From contig NW_003101677.1 in NCBI RefSeq assembly GCF_000003855.2, forward strand, positions 1,905,506 to 1,969,505: DNA of 64,000 nt, written 5' to 3'. The stretch is from Blastomyces gilchristii SLH14081 (taxonomy: Eukaryota > Ascomycota > Eurotiomycetes > Onygenales > Ajellomycetaceae). Under the pieces are notes generated by a model. It made no database searches. It was given only the letters and a program-made list of their open reading frames with translations, and had not been told where the DNA came from. A program made the position numbers and the translations under genes. Position 1 is the stretch's first letter. Every line of letters begins with the position of its first letter. Shown in pieces: positions 35,610 to 48,973 of the stretch.

Positions 35610-36050
35610 TGTGATAGACTGCGTCTGATTAATTATATGAACTATTTTATTACACTTCATAGATTTCTGTATTCTTATCAAAAGCTCTGATTCTCAGTCA
35701 CTGATTCTTAGCTGAAAAACTCACAGAATTTCTATTCTTTCACTCTAAAGCTTCACTGTATATATTACTATATACATGTATAGATATTCACTTTAATTAC
35801 TGATACTTATACTTTCTTTTTCTTTTTCTTCTCTAATATTTTTCACTTTATTATATAAGATCTATAAATATTATACTGATCTATTCAGTGTAGGTCTCTT
35901 ATACTTAAAAAACATTAATCATCTTCTCATTAGAAATAATTACTCACTGAGATATCTGAATATATAATAATATATAAGAAATAGAGAAATAAACAATCAG
36001 TTAAGCAGATATTAAGTCTCTAGCACAGATGTGATAACAGCACTTCACTA
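35610..36050 (+). mobile_element. Gypsy LTR plus start of leader (third, truncated copy)
   Basis: TGTGATAGACTGCGTCTGAT at 35610 matches the LTR start of the two full Gypsy copies, and the LTR end (GTGTAGGTCTCTTATA) is at 35903 (294 bp). About 150 bp of the 5' leader follow (ACATTAATCATCTTCTCATT ...), then the similarity stops. It is therefore a 5' fragment and not a solo LTR. Confidence 0.8.
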
Positions 36051-36059
36051 CAAACTCAC

Positions 36060-36720
36060 TCAATTTTTTGAATAAGAACCCGCTGATAGATCCATTGAAA
36101 AGCCCTCAATCATACAAGCATTTTGACCCCATCGCCGACCGCATACCCCGTGTGGTGGTGGAGTTATCCAGCCAAACATGAACCAGACGGTGTTCGAAAC
36201 TCCTGTGTGGGATTATCCCCCGTTCACCCCTACCACACCACAACCCCGGGCGGAGACCTAGCCATATGCGCCAATCTTCTTGATTTTGGAAGATCCCTGA
36301 CCTGTAATTGTGGAGATATCTGAGAAACAACTTCCGCGAAAACCCTGTCTATCTTTGATGTTTCAAAACATCAATGCCAAGTCCCACTCACGTACCGCCC
36401 TTCCCAATCTGGCCCACCTTCAGCAGAAAAATACAAAAAGATACCTCAGCAATAGTATCAAGCACATAATTAACAGACACATCTGAAGTGCATTCTCTGT
36501 GAAAACCCTGTCTATCTTTGGTGTATCAAGACATCAATATCAAGTCCCACTCTTGTACCACCTCTTTCAATCTGGCTCATCCCTGGCAGAAAAATACAAA
36601 AAGATATCTCAGCAACTGTATTCAATACATAATCAGCAGACACAACAACTATAAAATCAGTATATCTCAAGATCTGACTGAGCCTTTGATCTCTGCACAG
36701 TGAGATATATTAAATTTAGT
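36060..36720. repeat. GC-richer island with a 163-bp tandem duplication
   Basis: Positions 36060-36340 keep near-normal GC in the middle of the desert, without a recognisable gene. Unit 1 starts at 36338 (GAAAACCCTGTCTATCTTTG) and unit 2 at 36501. The two differ mostly by transitions (for example CACTCACG/CACTCTTG and CTGGCCCA/CTGGCTCA), with unit 2 the more AT-rich. Confidence 0.75.
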
Positions 36721-39041
36721 TTTGATATCTTAATATTCAATAGATTCTGCAAGGAATTGAGAATAGTAATACTAGATTTCTATTAAATTTAAGAATTAAC
36801 TCTATATTAATATAATTATTGATAAAGTCTTCTATTTTAAAATATAAATAATCAGTTTCTCTACATTCTGCTGATAATATTTATATTATTATATAAAAAC
36901 AGGCTTATATTCTCTATAATATAAAGACTCTGAAGAGAGAAAGTCTTGATAGAGAGTATATAGTAGTCTATATTTTAGCAGTTTCTATCTTATTCTTCTA
37001 CAGCAGTTAATATAAAAAAAAGATCTTAGAATTAGTTTTTTACTTCTCTTAAAAAAGTAAGATATTTTTCTCTGAGTTTTATATAATGTTCTTACAAAGA
37101 ATTAAAAACAGAGTTATTTTCTATCATAATTTTATATTCTTTTAAAAATTACTTTTTTAGTGACTGAAGAGCTTTTATTAATACTTAATTCTTTTTTACA
37201 CTCTTTATTAACTGATTTAAGTTGTATACTTATTGTGTGAGAAGAATTGAATGATTTAGAATAAAATTAAATAGTTTTATTCAATTTTTCTGCAAAAAAT
37301 TAATTTATTTTTTATCAGTTTTTCTCTTAAAAACTGTTATATTATCTGATTTATTATTAATTGATATCATACTTTTTCTCACTATATCTCAAGAAAGAGA
37401 CTGTAAAGATTTTATTAATTTATCTTAAAAATTAATTTTAGTTTATTAGATTCTCTTTAAAAATCTAATCTAGTTACTGAACTAGTGTGAAAAAAATCAG
37501 ATATTTTATATATAAAAGTCTTTTATTCTTCATTTGAAACAGTCTGATCAACTTTTCAATTGAAAACAGACTTAGAAATCTCATAATTAAAACAGTCTGA
37601 TCAACTTTTCAATTGAAAAGAGTTCAATAAATGTCTTAATTGAAACAGTCTGATTAACTTTTCATTAAGTGAGAATAATGAGTTTAAAAATATACTCAGT
37701 TAATATGAAAAAAGATGCTTTTTCAAATGCTATTTCTAAGATTGAAATTCTCAAGAGAAGAAAGAAAGAAGAAATAGAGAAATAATAAGTTCTTAAAATA
37801 TAGAAACTTGAAAAAGTCAGCAAGATTCTTGAAAAGCAGTATCTGAGTGAGATAAATGAAGAAGTTCTGTTAATTCTTGATACTCAGGCTAGATAACTAC
37901 AGAAAGTGATCAAGTTCAAACTTGAAATTTCAAACACAGTTCTAAAAACATTGAAAATTTCTAGTATAATTACTGACTCTTCATCTTACTCTTCTTCTCT
38001 TTCTACTTCTTCTTCTTCTTCTTTAAATTAGAAGAAAATATATGCTTAAATAGCTGAATCTGCTGTCTCCAAACCTGCTGTCTCAAAACCTGCTCAAAAT
38101 TCTGAGAAAACTGAGAAGAATACTGCTCATACTTCTGTTCATAGAAAAGTAAAGAAAAAAATATAAAAAGAGAAAAACTTTCAAATCTTCAGAAATAGAA
38201 GACTTATTCTCAAAGTTTTAAATTAGAATATCTTATAGAGAAATAAGCTAAACTCAAATCTTATTTTTAGAATTAGAAATGAAATTAATCAGCAGTTCTT
38301 TTCTCAGTTAATCACTGATATTGAAGTTTAAAAATCAGTTATAGCTTCAATTGAGTCATTCTTCTTTGAAAACTTCATCATTCTGACTATAATGTCTGAA
38401 TTCAGTGCAGAATTTCTTATTCAGAATGAGAATCTCTGAAAATCAGCAGTAGAATCTTTGTTAAACATAATAATTCTATCTAAGAGAGATAAAAAGTGAG
38501 ATGAATTCATTCTTTATAATATTTCAGTTGAGATTTTTGACTGTGAAGAAGAAATACTACTTCTCAAAAATGAATTAGAAGAATACAACTCTATTCAACT
38601 GAGAAAAGAGTCTGTATAACTAAATTCAATTAAGTTCAGATAAAGCAGAAAAAATGTCTCTGTTCTAGTATATAAAAACACTTAAATAGTCAAAGATCTC
38701 TGAAGTAAGAGTAGCAGATTTAAAAATAAGAGTTTATAAATACAAAAACTCAAGAATGAATCTCAAAGCTTAAACACAGTGTTCAAACTGTTAAAGATAT
38801 AAACACTTTACAATCTCTTATTTTAGAGACTTAAAATGTGTATTCTATATAAGAGATCATGAATCTAGTGAGTATAAAGATGAATCATACTCAAAAAGAG
38901 ATGAAATATATTAATAGACTCTGCTTAAATACTCTAATTGCAAAGAAAAACATGCTTCTAGCTTAAAAGAATGTATATTTACTTCAAGAACTTAAAAGAA
39001 CTATAGAAAAGATAAAGCTTAAAGTCAATCTAGAACTAAAG
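36721..39041 (+). mobile_element. LINE copy F: 5' region and ORF1 (plus strand)
   Basis: From about 37690 to 39041 this is the reverse complement of the ORF1 region at 62550-64000. It includes the degenerate zinc-knuckle segment (about 38790-38960) and a Ser-rich stretch (TCTTCTTCTTCTTCTTC at about 38005). The 36721-37690 part is AT-rich and lies where the 5' UTR would be. The copy is cut at 39041 by the tail of LINE copy C in the opposite orientation. Many stops. Confidence 0.7.
37536..37668 (+). repeat. Three direct repeats upstream of LINE ORF1
   Basis: The motif AAACAGTCTGATCAACTTTT (then CAATTGAAAA) occurs three times at about 53-bp spacing, the third copy cut short. The position directly before ORF1 resembles the promoter monomers of some LINE 5' UTRs. 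Confidence 0.8.
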
Positions 39042-42000
39042 AGAATTATTATTATTATTATTCTTCAATTTTAGATGTATGCAGTCAGAGACTATGACAT
39101 CTACCTGAGAACTTTTAGTTATCAGAGTTTTTCCTATATCTATAAAGTTAACTATTATACATTCATTAATTTCAGATATGCAAAATCAGAAAATTTTAGC
39201 TTAGAATATAAAAACTGTTTATAAATTACAGTATTTTAACATCTTCTGATACATTGAAATCATTTGATAATATCATGACAAAAGAAAAGAGAACACAGTC
39301 TTAGACTGACCGTGTGACCGTGTCTGGGACCAGGACCAGATTTTTTGATAGTCTCATTACCAATTCGACTGATCCCATTACACGGTTTTAACATTAGATA
39401 GTAGTCTCATACTGTCCCAGTGAGACTTACTGTCTACTCTTGTCACATTTTCCAAATGGGATCATGATTTCCACTTCTCAATTTAAATTATTTTTATTGC
39501 TTTAAATGACTTTAAATCTCATTTAAGCATTATCAAAAAGTGTTACTTTTTAAAAAATTAAAAATAGTCTAAAAAAAACCTTAAAATGTCTAAAAATAGC
39601 AACTTTATGCCAAGAATGGGACTAAATGAGACCAAATGAGACCACTTTCTCATTTTTTTCAAGTCATGATTCCATTTTAAGATCTGATATATAGTCACTT
39701 TACATGTTTTTTTGATAGCCAGTCCCAGCGGGATTCACGCCAAGAAATGTATGAGACCAGACCAAATGGGATCAAATGTGAAATTCATGATCCCGGCGGC
39801 CAGTCTACACAGTCTTAAAGATAGACATATTAAATAGATAGATAGAAAAGAATAGAAAGAAAAAGTAAAGTAAAGAGAGACTATAATAAAACAAATTATC
39901 AAAGAATAGTATATAGCTGTTTTAACAGACTATATCTGATTAATTTCCTTCTCTTCATATTCAGATATTTCTGAATTTAGTCATTTTCTTATAGCTGCTT
40001 GAGTTTCTGATAGAAAGTCTATTAAGTATTTAATTCCTGTCTCAGTTAAGAATAGAAATCTCATATTTAATTAATTTAGATTATACTTCTCTTTCAATCT
40101 GACTCTGAGACTATTGTATAATACACAGTGTATTACAATATACTTAGAATTCTCATTTGCATTGCAGAATGAGTATTTTATTGAATCAAATCTATCATCA
40201 AATCTTTGTTTATAAGATTTGAAATAGTCATATTCTAGTTCAGCTGTATTATAGATGAGAATATTTTCTTTTTTACATTTAATTAAACAAGATTTTCACT
40301 TGAGTTTTGTTTCAAATCTTGAATAATATACACTCTTCTTTTATTTCTGCCAGCTTTCATTTCACTTATCTAAATAAGATTCTTTTATCTTTTCTCTTTA
40401 TAAAAGATCAGAATATAATTTTTTAAATAGATCTGCTTAATTCTGAACCTCTTTTTACAGCTGAATCAGTCAATTCATTGCTATAAATATTCATATAAGC
40501 AGAAACTCAGTGTAGATGAATTATCAGCTTTAATATTCTTCTCTTTTGAATTTTTAAAACAGAGTTTAAAATCAGTTTAAGATTTATTTGATTATTATGA
40601 ATCTGACTATTTCTAAGTCTTTTTAAAGCAGCTTGACTATTAGAGAATATTTATATCTCTTTTAAACTATTTTCTCTTTTATAAGATTTTATTTCAATGA
40701 GTTTGAAAGCTTTTACTATTACAAATAGTTCAGTGTCAAAGACTTCAGATTCACAGTCTAAATTTCAGAAATCTGAGATAAAATTAATATTATCTTCAGT
40801 ATAAGCAATATCTATATCTAATCTATTTAAATTCTCATTGTTTAAGTCATCTGAATAAATCAGAATAGAGTCTTTTATATCAATTGTAGAAATTCTCTTC
40901 AAATACTGTTCATATTCTTTCTCTTTAGATAGTTCACTTATTTACAAGTTTATAAGAGATTTAAGCTTTTCTCTTCAGAGAAATATCTTCTCATAATTAA
41001 CTTTTTCAACATTTAAAGAAGAAAATTGATTCTTAATCAGTGAGTATAGTCTGTATAGTTGAGAAAACATTTTTATTGAAGAATTATTTTCATTTCAATT
41101 AAGAAATCTATTTCAATTCAGTTCATTTTCAGAGTTAATTAATGAAAATGAAGAAGAGAATCTTTCTCTGATTATATAATTTAAGCTTATCTTTATAACT
41201 TTCAGAGCATAGTTTATACAGGTCTTTTTAAATTTATTAGCAGAAGAGAGAATTGAAGCTTCAATTTTCATTACTTTAATAGAAGATGATTTAAATACTC
41301 TCAGAATTCTTCTCAAAGCTCTGTTTTACAGACTTTGAAAAAGTTCAGTGAAATTTTCTTAATTATTTCATCAAACTTGAACTTTATAATCAGCTACTGA
41401 GATAATACAGATTATATATAACTATCTTACAGTCTGAAAGAATAGATCTCTCTCTGAATTTAATAGTCTGATTATGTTATTTAATAGTCTTTCTGTCTTG
41501 ATAGTTCTTTATTGAATATAATATTTAAAATTCAACTTAAAGTTTAATCATACTTCTAATCATTTAACATGTAAACTGGGTTTAATCTCTCTATTTAAAA
41601 GAGTTAGACATAGTTCTTTCTCATTGAATCTAGAAAAGAAATGAATTAACTCAGTTTTATTCATGTTAAATTGAATTTAATTGATATCTGCTCTAACAAA
41701 GATTTTCTTTACTACTTTTTCAATTACTTTCAAATTCTCTCTGATTGTTTTTAAGCTGTAGACTAGATCAATATCATTTATATAACTCAGAAATCACACT
41801 ATTTTCATATCTCTATTTTTAAATAGATATTCAGTATATATTACAAATAAAATAAGTGAGATTAAAGATTCTTACAGTACTTCTATTTTTATCTCAGTCT
41901 TATCTTATTTTATTTCATTGAAGAATAGTTGTATGATTCTTTTAGATATAAAATAGTTAACTGATTTTATTAGAGAAAGTGACAGTTTTAACATCTTCAA

Positions 42001-43934
42001 AGTCTAAATTAACTTTGACTTTGAAACATAATTAAATGCTTCTTTTATATTTATAAAAACTGCAGTTGAGATCAGATCTTTATACTTTGCTATTTGAATA
42101 TTATAAACAACTGAGAGAACAGTATTAATTACAGAATATTACTTTCTATCTCTCATTTGTTCGCTGAATAAAAGAGAATTATTAATAGAGCTTATAAAAG
42201 ATAGTTGAGTAGTTATTATCTTTTCTAAAATCTTTTCTAGACAGTTCAATAGAGATATTACTCTATATAATTTAGAACTTAAAGTTTTTCTATTAAATTT
42301 TGTAAGAATCACTTCAGTGACTTCTCTTCAGCATTCAGAATAATATTTATTTTTCAAAAGATGAAAAAAGAGCTCAAAATATGCATTCTTTAAGTAGAAG
42401 TATGTATTTTGAATAATTAAGTAATTGATTGAATCAGGCACTGCAGTAGTTTTAACTGAACTTGAGAAGATAGCTGACTCTAATTCATCTTGTATAAGCT
42501 CAGATCATTCTCAGTCATTTTCACTAATATAGTTGTAAAGTGATATATTCTCTTTCTCTGAATCTGAATCTGATGAGTTTTGAAAGAGAATTCTTATAAA
42601 AGCTTAATATTCTTTCTCAAAAGAATTTGCTGTATATGATTCATTCTGAAACTCATATTCTAGATCAGGAAGTTTTGCTACACTTCTTATTTTAATATAG
42701 TTAAAAGTTTTAAAAACTTTCTTTTCTTATACTTCTTTAAGAAATTTATTTCAGCAGTCTGTTTTAGCTCTTTTAATATCTGAAAAATATTCATTTCTGA
42801 CAGCTTTGAACTCTTTATCAGATATTATATCATTCTTTCAATCTCTTCTAGCAGTAGCTACTTGTTTTCTTGTAGATATAATATTTTCATTTTATTAAGA
42901 TTTGAAATACTCAGAAGACTTTCTCTTTGAAATATTATCTCTAACACTTATTAGAATAATAGATGAAATAAGCTTCACTCTATTCTTAAGTATTTCATCT
43001 GAGATATCTTGATCAGAATTTCAATATAGCTCACTGTGCTTTTTAGATTTTAATAGTTTTATACTTTCTTCAACTGCTTTTCAATCAGCTTTTTCAAAGT
43101 TAAAGTAATTAGAGAGAAGAGAGTTTTCACTCATTTACTTTTTACTCAGTTCAATATTAAATTGAATAATCTCATGATCTGATTCTGATGTCTCATTTGA
43201 ATTAATAAACTAGTTTACAAGTTCTTTTTTCATTAGATTTTATAATATAAAGACTAGATCTATAATAGATTTCTGTTTCATATCTTTTCTAAAGAATGTT
43301 TATCAATCAGACTTATTAACTAAATCTATTGAATGCTCAAAGATTTATTCAATCAGATTTTCTACTCTTACTACTTTTTTACATTCTGAATTTTATTAGA
43401 AATAATATGTATTGAAATCTTCTATAATTATACAGTTGCTTAATGAAGTTATATTCAGAAATTCTCTATTAATTGTTCAGATATTGTTATCTTTCTTCAA
43501 AGACTTTTTATTATAGATATTTATAAGCTGTATAGTATTAAACTTATTCTCTTTATCTATAATATCACTTATCAGAATATCAGAGTCAGATATAATATTA
43601 AATCTTAGATTAAATTAATATCTTAATCTCTTTCTTTTATAGATCACTACTCTTAACTTTATCTCAGACTTTTAAGATAGAAAGTAGTAGTAGCTTGAAT
43701 GAGAAATAATGTACTTTTACTCAGTATTAAAATTTGATTTCTGAAGCAGTTTAAAATCAACTTTTTATTCAAATGTAATTTGAAGATAAGAATAAATACA
43801 ATTTGAGTTTCTATTCATATTATTTTGAATAAATGTGATTTTTGAAGAGTTTTTAAACTTTTTTTGTTATTTTTGTTGTATATTCCTACTAAAAGAGAGC
43901 AGAGATAGAGTAGAATCTAATCACTATCATCAGA
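39042..43934 (-). mobile_element. LINE copy C: ORF2 (endonuclease/RT/RNase H), dead
   Basis: It reads leftward and ends in an (AAT)n tail at 39044-39062. With stops ignored, the minus strand shows a reverse transcriptase with the active site degraded to YINDIDLVY (about 41765-41800), where a YVDD-type motif is expected. It also shows the upstream conserved block with an AFDHVS-like motif (about 42000-42060) and an RNase H domain (IFSDSQAALKRLRNSQ region, 40570-40700). This fits a Tad/I-type LINE. It is 5'-truncated (no ORF1) at about 43934 and interrupted by a 506-bp hAT-like element at 39302-39807. Confidence 0.85.
39302..39807 (+). mobile_element. 506-bp hAT-like non-autonomous element, copy 1
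   Basis: The ends are TAGACTGACCGTG and the reverse complement of TAGACTGGCCGCC (terminal TAGACTG on both sides). The 8-bp target duplication CACAGTCT lies at 39294-39301 and 39808-39815; the uninterrupted LINE sequence is visible at about 44190. The body has repeated GGGAC/ATGGGA motifs and no coding capacity. Copy 2 at 55340-55845 is the same length in the opposite orientation. Confidence 0.92.
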
Positions 43935-46900
43935 TAGTTATATTATTATTATTATTCTTCAATTATAGATGTATGCAGTCAGAGACTATGACATCTATCT
44001 GAGAACTAAATGTTCTCAGGGTTTATTCTATATCTATAAAGTTAACTATAATACATTCACTAATTTCAGATATGTAAAATCAGAAAATTCCAGCTTAGAA
44101 TATAAAAACTGTTTACAAATTGCAGTATTTTAACATCTTCTGATACTTTGAAATCATTTGACAATATCATGACAAAAGAAAAGAGAACACAGTCTTAAAG
44201 AGAGACACATTAAATAGATAGATAGAAAAGAATAGAAAGGAAAAAGTAGAGTAAAATAAAGAGAGACTGTAACAAAACAAATTATCAAAAGATAGTATAT
44301 AGCTGTTTTAACAGACTATATCTGATCAATTTCCTTCTCTTCATGTTCAGATATTTCTGAATTCAGTCATTTTCTTGTAGCTGCTTGAGTTTCTGATAGA
44401 AAGTCTATTAAGTATTTAATTCCTGTCTCAGTTGAGAATAAGAATCTCATATTTAATTAATTTAGATTATACTTCTCTTTCAATCTGACTCTGAGACTAT
44501 TGTATAATGCACAGTGTATTATAATATACTTAGAATTCTCATTTGCATTGCAGAATGAGCATTCTATTGAATTAAATCTATCATCAAATCTTTGTATATA
44601 AGATTGAAAATAGTCATGTTCTAGTTTCAGCTGTATTATAGATGAGAATATTTTCTTTTTACATTTAATTGAACAAGATTTTCACTTGAGTTTTGTTTTG
44701 AATCTTGAATAATATATACTCTTCTTTTATTTCTGTCAGCTTTCATTTCACTTATCTAAACAAGATTTTTTTATCTTTCTCTTTATAAAAGATCAGGACA
44801 TAATTTTTTGAATAAATCTACTTAATTCTGAACTCTTTTTTACAGCTGAATCAGTCAATTCATTATCATGAATGTTCATATAAGCAGAAACTTAGTGCAG
44901 ATGAATTATCAGCTTTGATGTTTCTATCTTTTGAATTTTTAAAACAGAGTTTAAGATCAGTTCAAGATTTATTTAATTATTATAAATCTGACTCTTTCTA
45001 AGTCTTTTTAAAGAAGCTTGACTATCAGAGAATATTCATATCTCTTTCAAACTATTTTCTCTTTTATAAGATTTTATTTCAATAAGCTTGAAAGCTTTCA
45101 CTATTACAAATAGTTCAGTATTAAAGACTTCAGATTCACAGTCTAAATTTCAGAAATCTGAGATAAAATTAATATTATCTTCAGTATAAGTAATGTCTGA
45201 ATCTAATCTATTCAAATTCTTGTTTTTTAAGTCATCTGAATAAATCAGAATAGAGTCTTTTATATTAATTATAGAAATTCTCTTTAAATACTGTTCATAT
45301 TCTTTCTCTTTAGATAGTTCACTTATTTATAAGTCTATAAGAGATTCAAGCTTTTCTCTTCAGAGAGATAACTTCTCATAATCAATCTTTTCAATATTTA
45401 AAGAAGAAAATTAATTTTTAATCAGTGAGTATAGTCTGTACAGTTGAGAAGACATTTTCTTTGAAGAATTATTTTCATTTCAATTAAGAAATCTATTTCA
45501 ATTCAGTTCACTTTCAGAGTTAATTGATGAAAATGAAGAAGAGACTCTTTCTCTGATTATATAATTTAAGCTCATCTTTATAACTGTCAGAGTATAGTTT
45601 ATACAGATCTTTTTAAATCTAATAGCAGAAGAGAGAATTGAAGCTTTAATTTTCATTACTTTAATAGAAGATGATTTGAATACTCTCAGAATTCTTCTCA
45701 AAGCTCTGTTTTACAGACTTTGAAAGAGTTCAGTGAAATTTTCTTGATTATTTCATTAAACTTAAACTTCATAATCAGCTACAGAGATAATACAGACTAT
45801 ATATAACTGTCTCATAGTCTGAAAGAATAGATCTCTCTCTGAATTTAATAGTCTGATAATGTTATTTAATAGTCTTTCTGTCTTTACAGTTCTTTATTAA
45901 ATATAATATTTAAAATTCAACTTAGAGTGTAACCATACTTCTAATCATTTGATATTTAAACTGAGTTTAATCTCTCTATTTAAAAGAGTTAGAGATAGTT
46001 CTTTCTTATTGAATTTAGAAAAGAAATGAATTAACTCAGTTTTATTCATATTAAATTGAATTTAATGAATATCTGCTCTGACAAAGATTTTCTTTACAGC
46101 TTTTTCAATTACTTTCAAATTCTCTTTGATAGTTTTTGAGCTGTAGACTAGATCAATATCACCTATATGACTTGAAGATTGCACTATTTTCATATTTCTA
46201 TCTTTGAATAGATATACAGTGTATATTGTAAATAAAATGAGTGAGATTGAAGATTCTTAGAGTACTTCTATTTTTATCTCAGTCTTATCTTATTTTATTT
46301 CATCAAAGAAAAGTTGTATGATTCTTTTGAATATAAAACAGTTAACTTATTTTATTAGAGAAAGTAATAGTTTTAACATCTTCAAAGTCTGAATTGACTT
46401 TGACTTTGAAACATGATCAAATGCTTCTTTTATATCAATAAAAACTGCAGTTGAGACCAGACTTTCATACTTTGTTATTTGAATATTATGAATAACTGAG
46501 AGAATAGTGTTAATTGTAGAACATTGTTTTCTATCTCTCATTTATTCACTGAATAAAAGAGAGTTATTAATAGAGCTTATAAAAGATAGTTAAGTAGCTA
46601 TTATCTTTTTCAAAACCTTTTCTAGATAGTTTAATAGAGATATTACTCTATATAACTTAGAAATTGAAGTTTTTCTATTAGATTTTATAAGAATCACTTC
46701 AGTGACTTCTCTTCAGCATTCAGAATGATATTCATTTTTCAAGAGATTGAAAAAGAGCTCAAAATATTCATTCTTTAAGTAGAAATATGTATTTTGAATA
46801 ATTAAGTGATTGATTTAATCAGGCCCTGTAGCAGTTTTAACTGAACTTAAGAAGCTAGCTGACTCTAATTCATCTTATATAAGCTTAGATTATTCCCAGT

Positions 46901-48223
46901 TATTTTCATCAATATAGTTATAAAGTGATATATTCTCTTTCTCTGAATCTGAATCTGATGAGTTTTCAAAGAGAATTCTTATAAAAGCTTAATATTTTTT
47001 CTCAAAAGAATTTGCTGTATATGATTTATTCTGAAACTTATATTCTAAGACTGAAAGATTTGCTACACTTCTTGTTTTAGTATAGTTAAAAGCTTTAAAA
47101 ACTTTCTTTTCTTATACTTCTTTAAGAAATTTATTTCAGCAGTCTGTTTTAGCTCTTTTAATATCTGAAAAATATTTATTTCTGATAGTTTTGAACTCTT
47201 TATCAGATATTATATCATTCTTTCAATCTCTTCTAGCAGTAGCTAATTCTTTTCTTTTAGATGAGATATTCTCATTTCATCAAGATTTTAAATACTTAGA
47301 AGATTTTCTCTTTAAAATATTATCTCTAACACTTATTAGAATAATAGATGTAATGAGCTTCACTCTATTCTCAAGTATTTCATTTGAGATATCTTGATCA
47401 GAATTTTAATATAGCTCACTCTGTCTTTCAGATTTTAACAGTCTTATACCTTCTTCAACTGCCTTTCAATCAGCTTTTTCAAAGTGAAACTAATTAGAGA
47501 GAAGAGGATTTTCACTCATTTGTTTTTCACTTAGTTTAATATTAAATTAAATGATTTCATGACCTGATTCTAATATCTCATTTGAATTAATAAATCAGTT
47601 TATAAGTCTTTTTTTCATTAGATTTTATAATATGAAGATTAAATCTATAATAGATTTCTGTTTCATATCTTTTCTAAAGAATGTTTATTGATCAGACTTA
47701 TTAACTAAATCTATTAAATACTCAAAGATTCATTCAATCAGATTATCAGCTCTTACTACTCTCTTATATTCTGAATTTCATCAGAGATGATGTGTATTGA
47801 ATAATTCTATAATTATAGAGTTTCTTAATAAAGTTATATTCAGAAATTCTCTATCAATTATTTAGATATTGTTATTTTTCTTGAATAACCTTTTATTATA
47901 GATATTTATAAGCTGTATAGTATCAAACTCATTCTCTTTATCTATAATATCACTCATCAGAATATCAGAGTCAGATATGATAAAAAATCTTAGATTAAAT
48001 TAATATTCTAATCTCTTTCTTTTATATATCACTACTCTTGACTTTATCTCAGACTTTTGAGATAGAAAGCAGTAGTAGCTCAAATGAGAAATGATGTATT
48101 TTTACTCAGCATCAAAATTCAGTTCCTGAAGCAGTATAAAATCAACTTTTTATTCAAATGTAATTTGAAGATAAGAATAAATGCAATTTGAGTTTCTATT
48201 CACATTATTTTGAATAAATGTGA
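43935..48223 (-). mobile_element. LINE copy D: ORF2, dead
   Basis: A tail of ATTATTATTATTATT at 43942-43960, then the same order as copy C at about 90% identity by eye. Minus-strand pieces include MRRILRVFKSSSIKVMKI (45498-45701) and IDIKEAFDHVSKSKSI of the RT (46347-46541). The RT active site has decayed further (about 46150-46190). It is 5'-truncated at 48223, where unrelated sequence begins. Confidence 0.85.
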
Positions 48224-48973
48224 CTACAGATGCTAGTCACCCGCAGAATGCATCTTAAGCTAATTATATTTAACTCTTTATAATTAACTGATCACTGTGT
48301 CTGTTCTCTCAGGCTAGCTACTAATTTCCAGAGATGTTAGTTAGTGACTGTCACTGCTCACTTGATGATGTACACACCAAGCTTTCAGTTGCTGATCTCG
48401 GTCTCATTAGATGCTCATAGACCTATCAATCAGCTGTCATAGCCTCACTCTGTGTTAGAGACTAATCATAGACTTGATGACTGCAGTTCTCTCTGCTAGT
48501 ATTAGAGCTTGATAGTGAGCTTGCAGACTCTAGTCTATCAGAGTGCTCTATCTAGGGCCTAGATATACATCTAGACCTGCTAGTTAAGTGATTTTCAAAA
48601 TTATTCTCTGTATTTGAGAGAAAGCTAGGCTCTGATAACAGTTCTAGTTAGAGACTTACTTAAGTAGTGTATAATCACTATATTAGACTTAACTCTATAG
48701 TGTTAGAATCTTGACAGGTATACAGTAGAATAGTAAGATATTGACATCTTATATTAGCTCTGATGAGTGTTCACAGAATCTCACTTAACTAGTGACTTAG
48801 CTTACAGTAGAGAGTTCTACTCTGTATCAAGTCTTACTAATTAAACTCAGTCTCTATTACATGAGAGCTTTCATGAGTAAGAAGTGACAGATGTCAGTGA
48901 TGGAATTCGAACTCATACATCTCTAATGTGTGCAGCCTTGATTATCAGTCTTATTAACTGAGTCATACTGATT
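48224..48973 (-). mobile_element. 750-bp insert of unknown type with a tRNA-like end
   Basis: This separates LINE copies D and E and matches neither LINE nor Gypsy. The left end has a perfect stem (GTGACTA CAGATGC TAGTCAC, 48220-48240). On the minus strand the right end reads ATGACTCAGTTAATAAG (A-box-like, 48950-48966) and GAGTTCGAATTCC (B-box-like, 48902-48914). This suggests a tRNA-headed SINE-like element. No coding content. Confidence 0.5.

Noticed and set aside
48224..48973. A functional tRNA gene on the minus strand at 48900-48970
   Set aside because: B box is good but the acceptor and anticodon stems do not pair convincingly; better seen as a SINE-type head.
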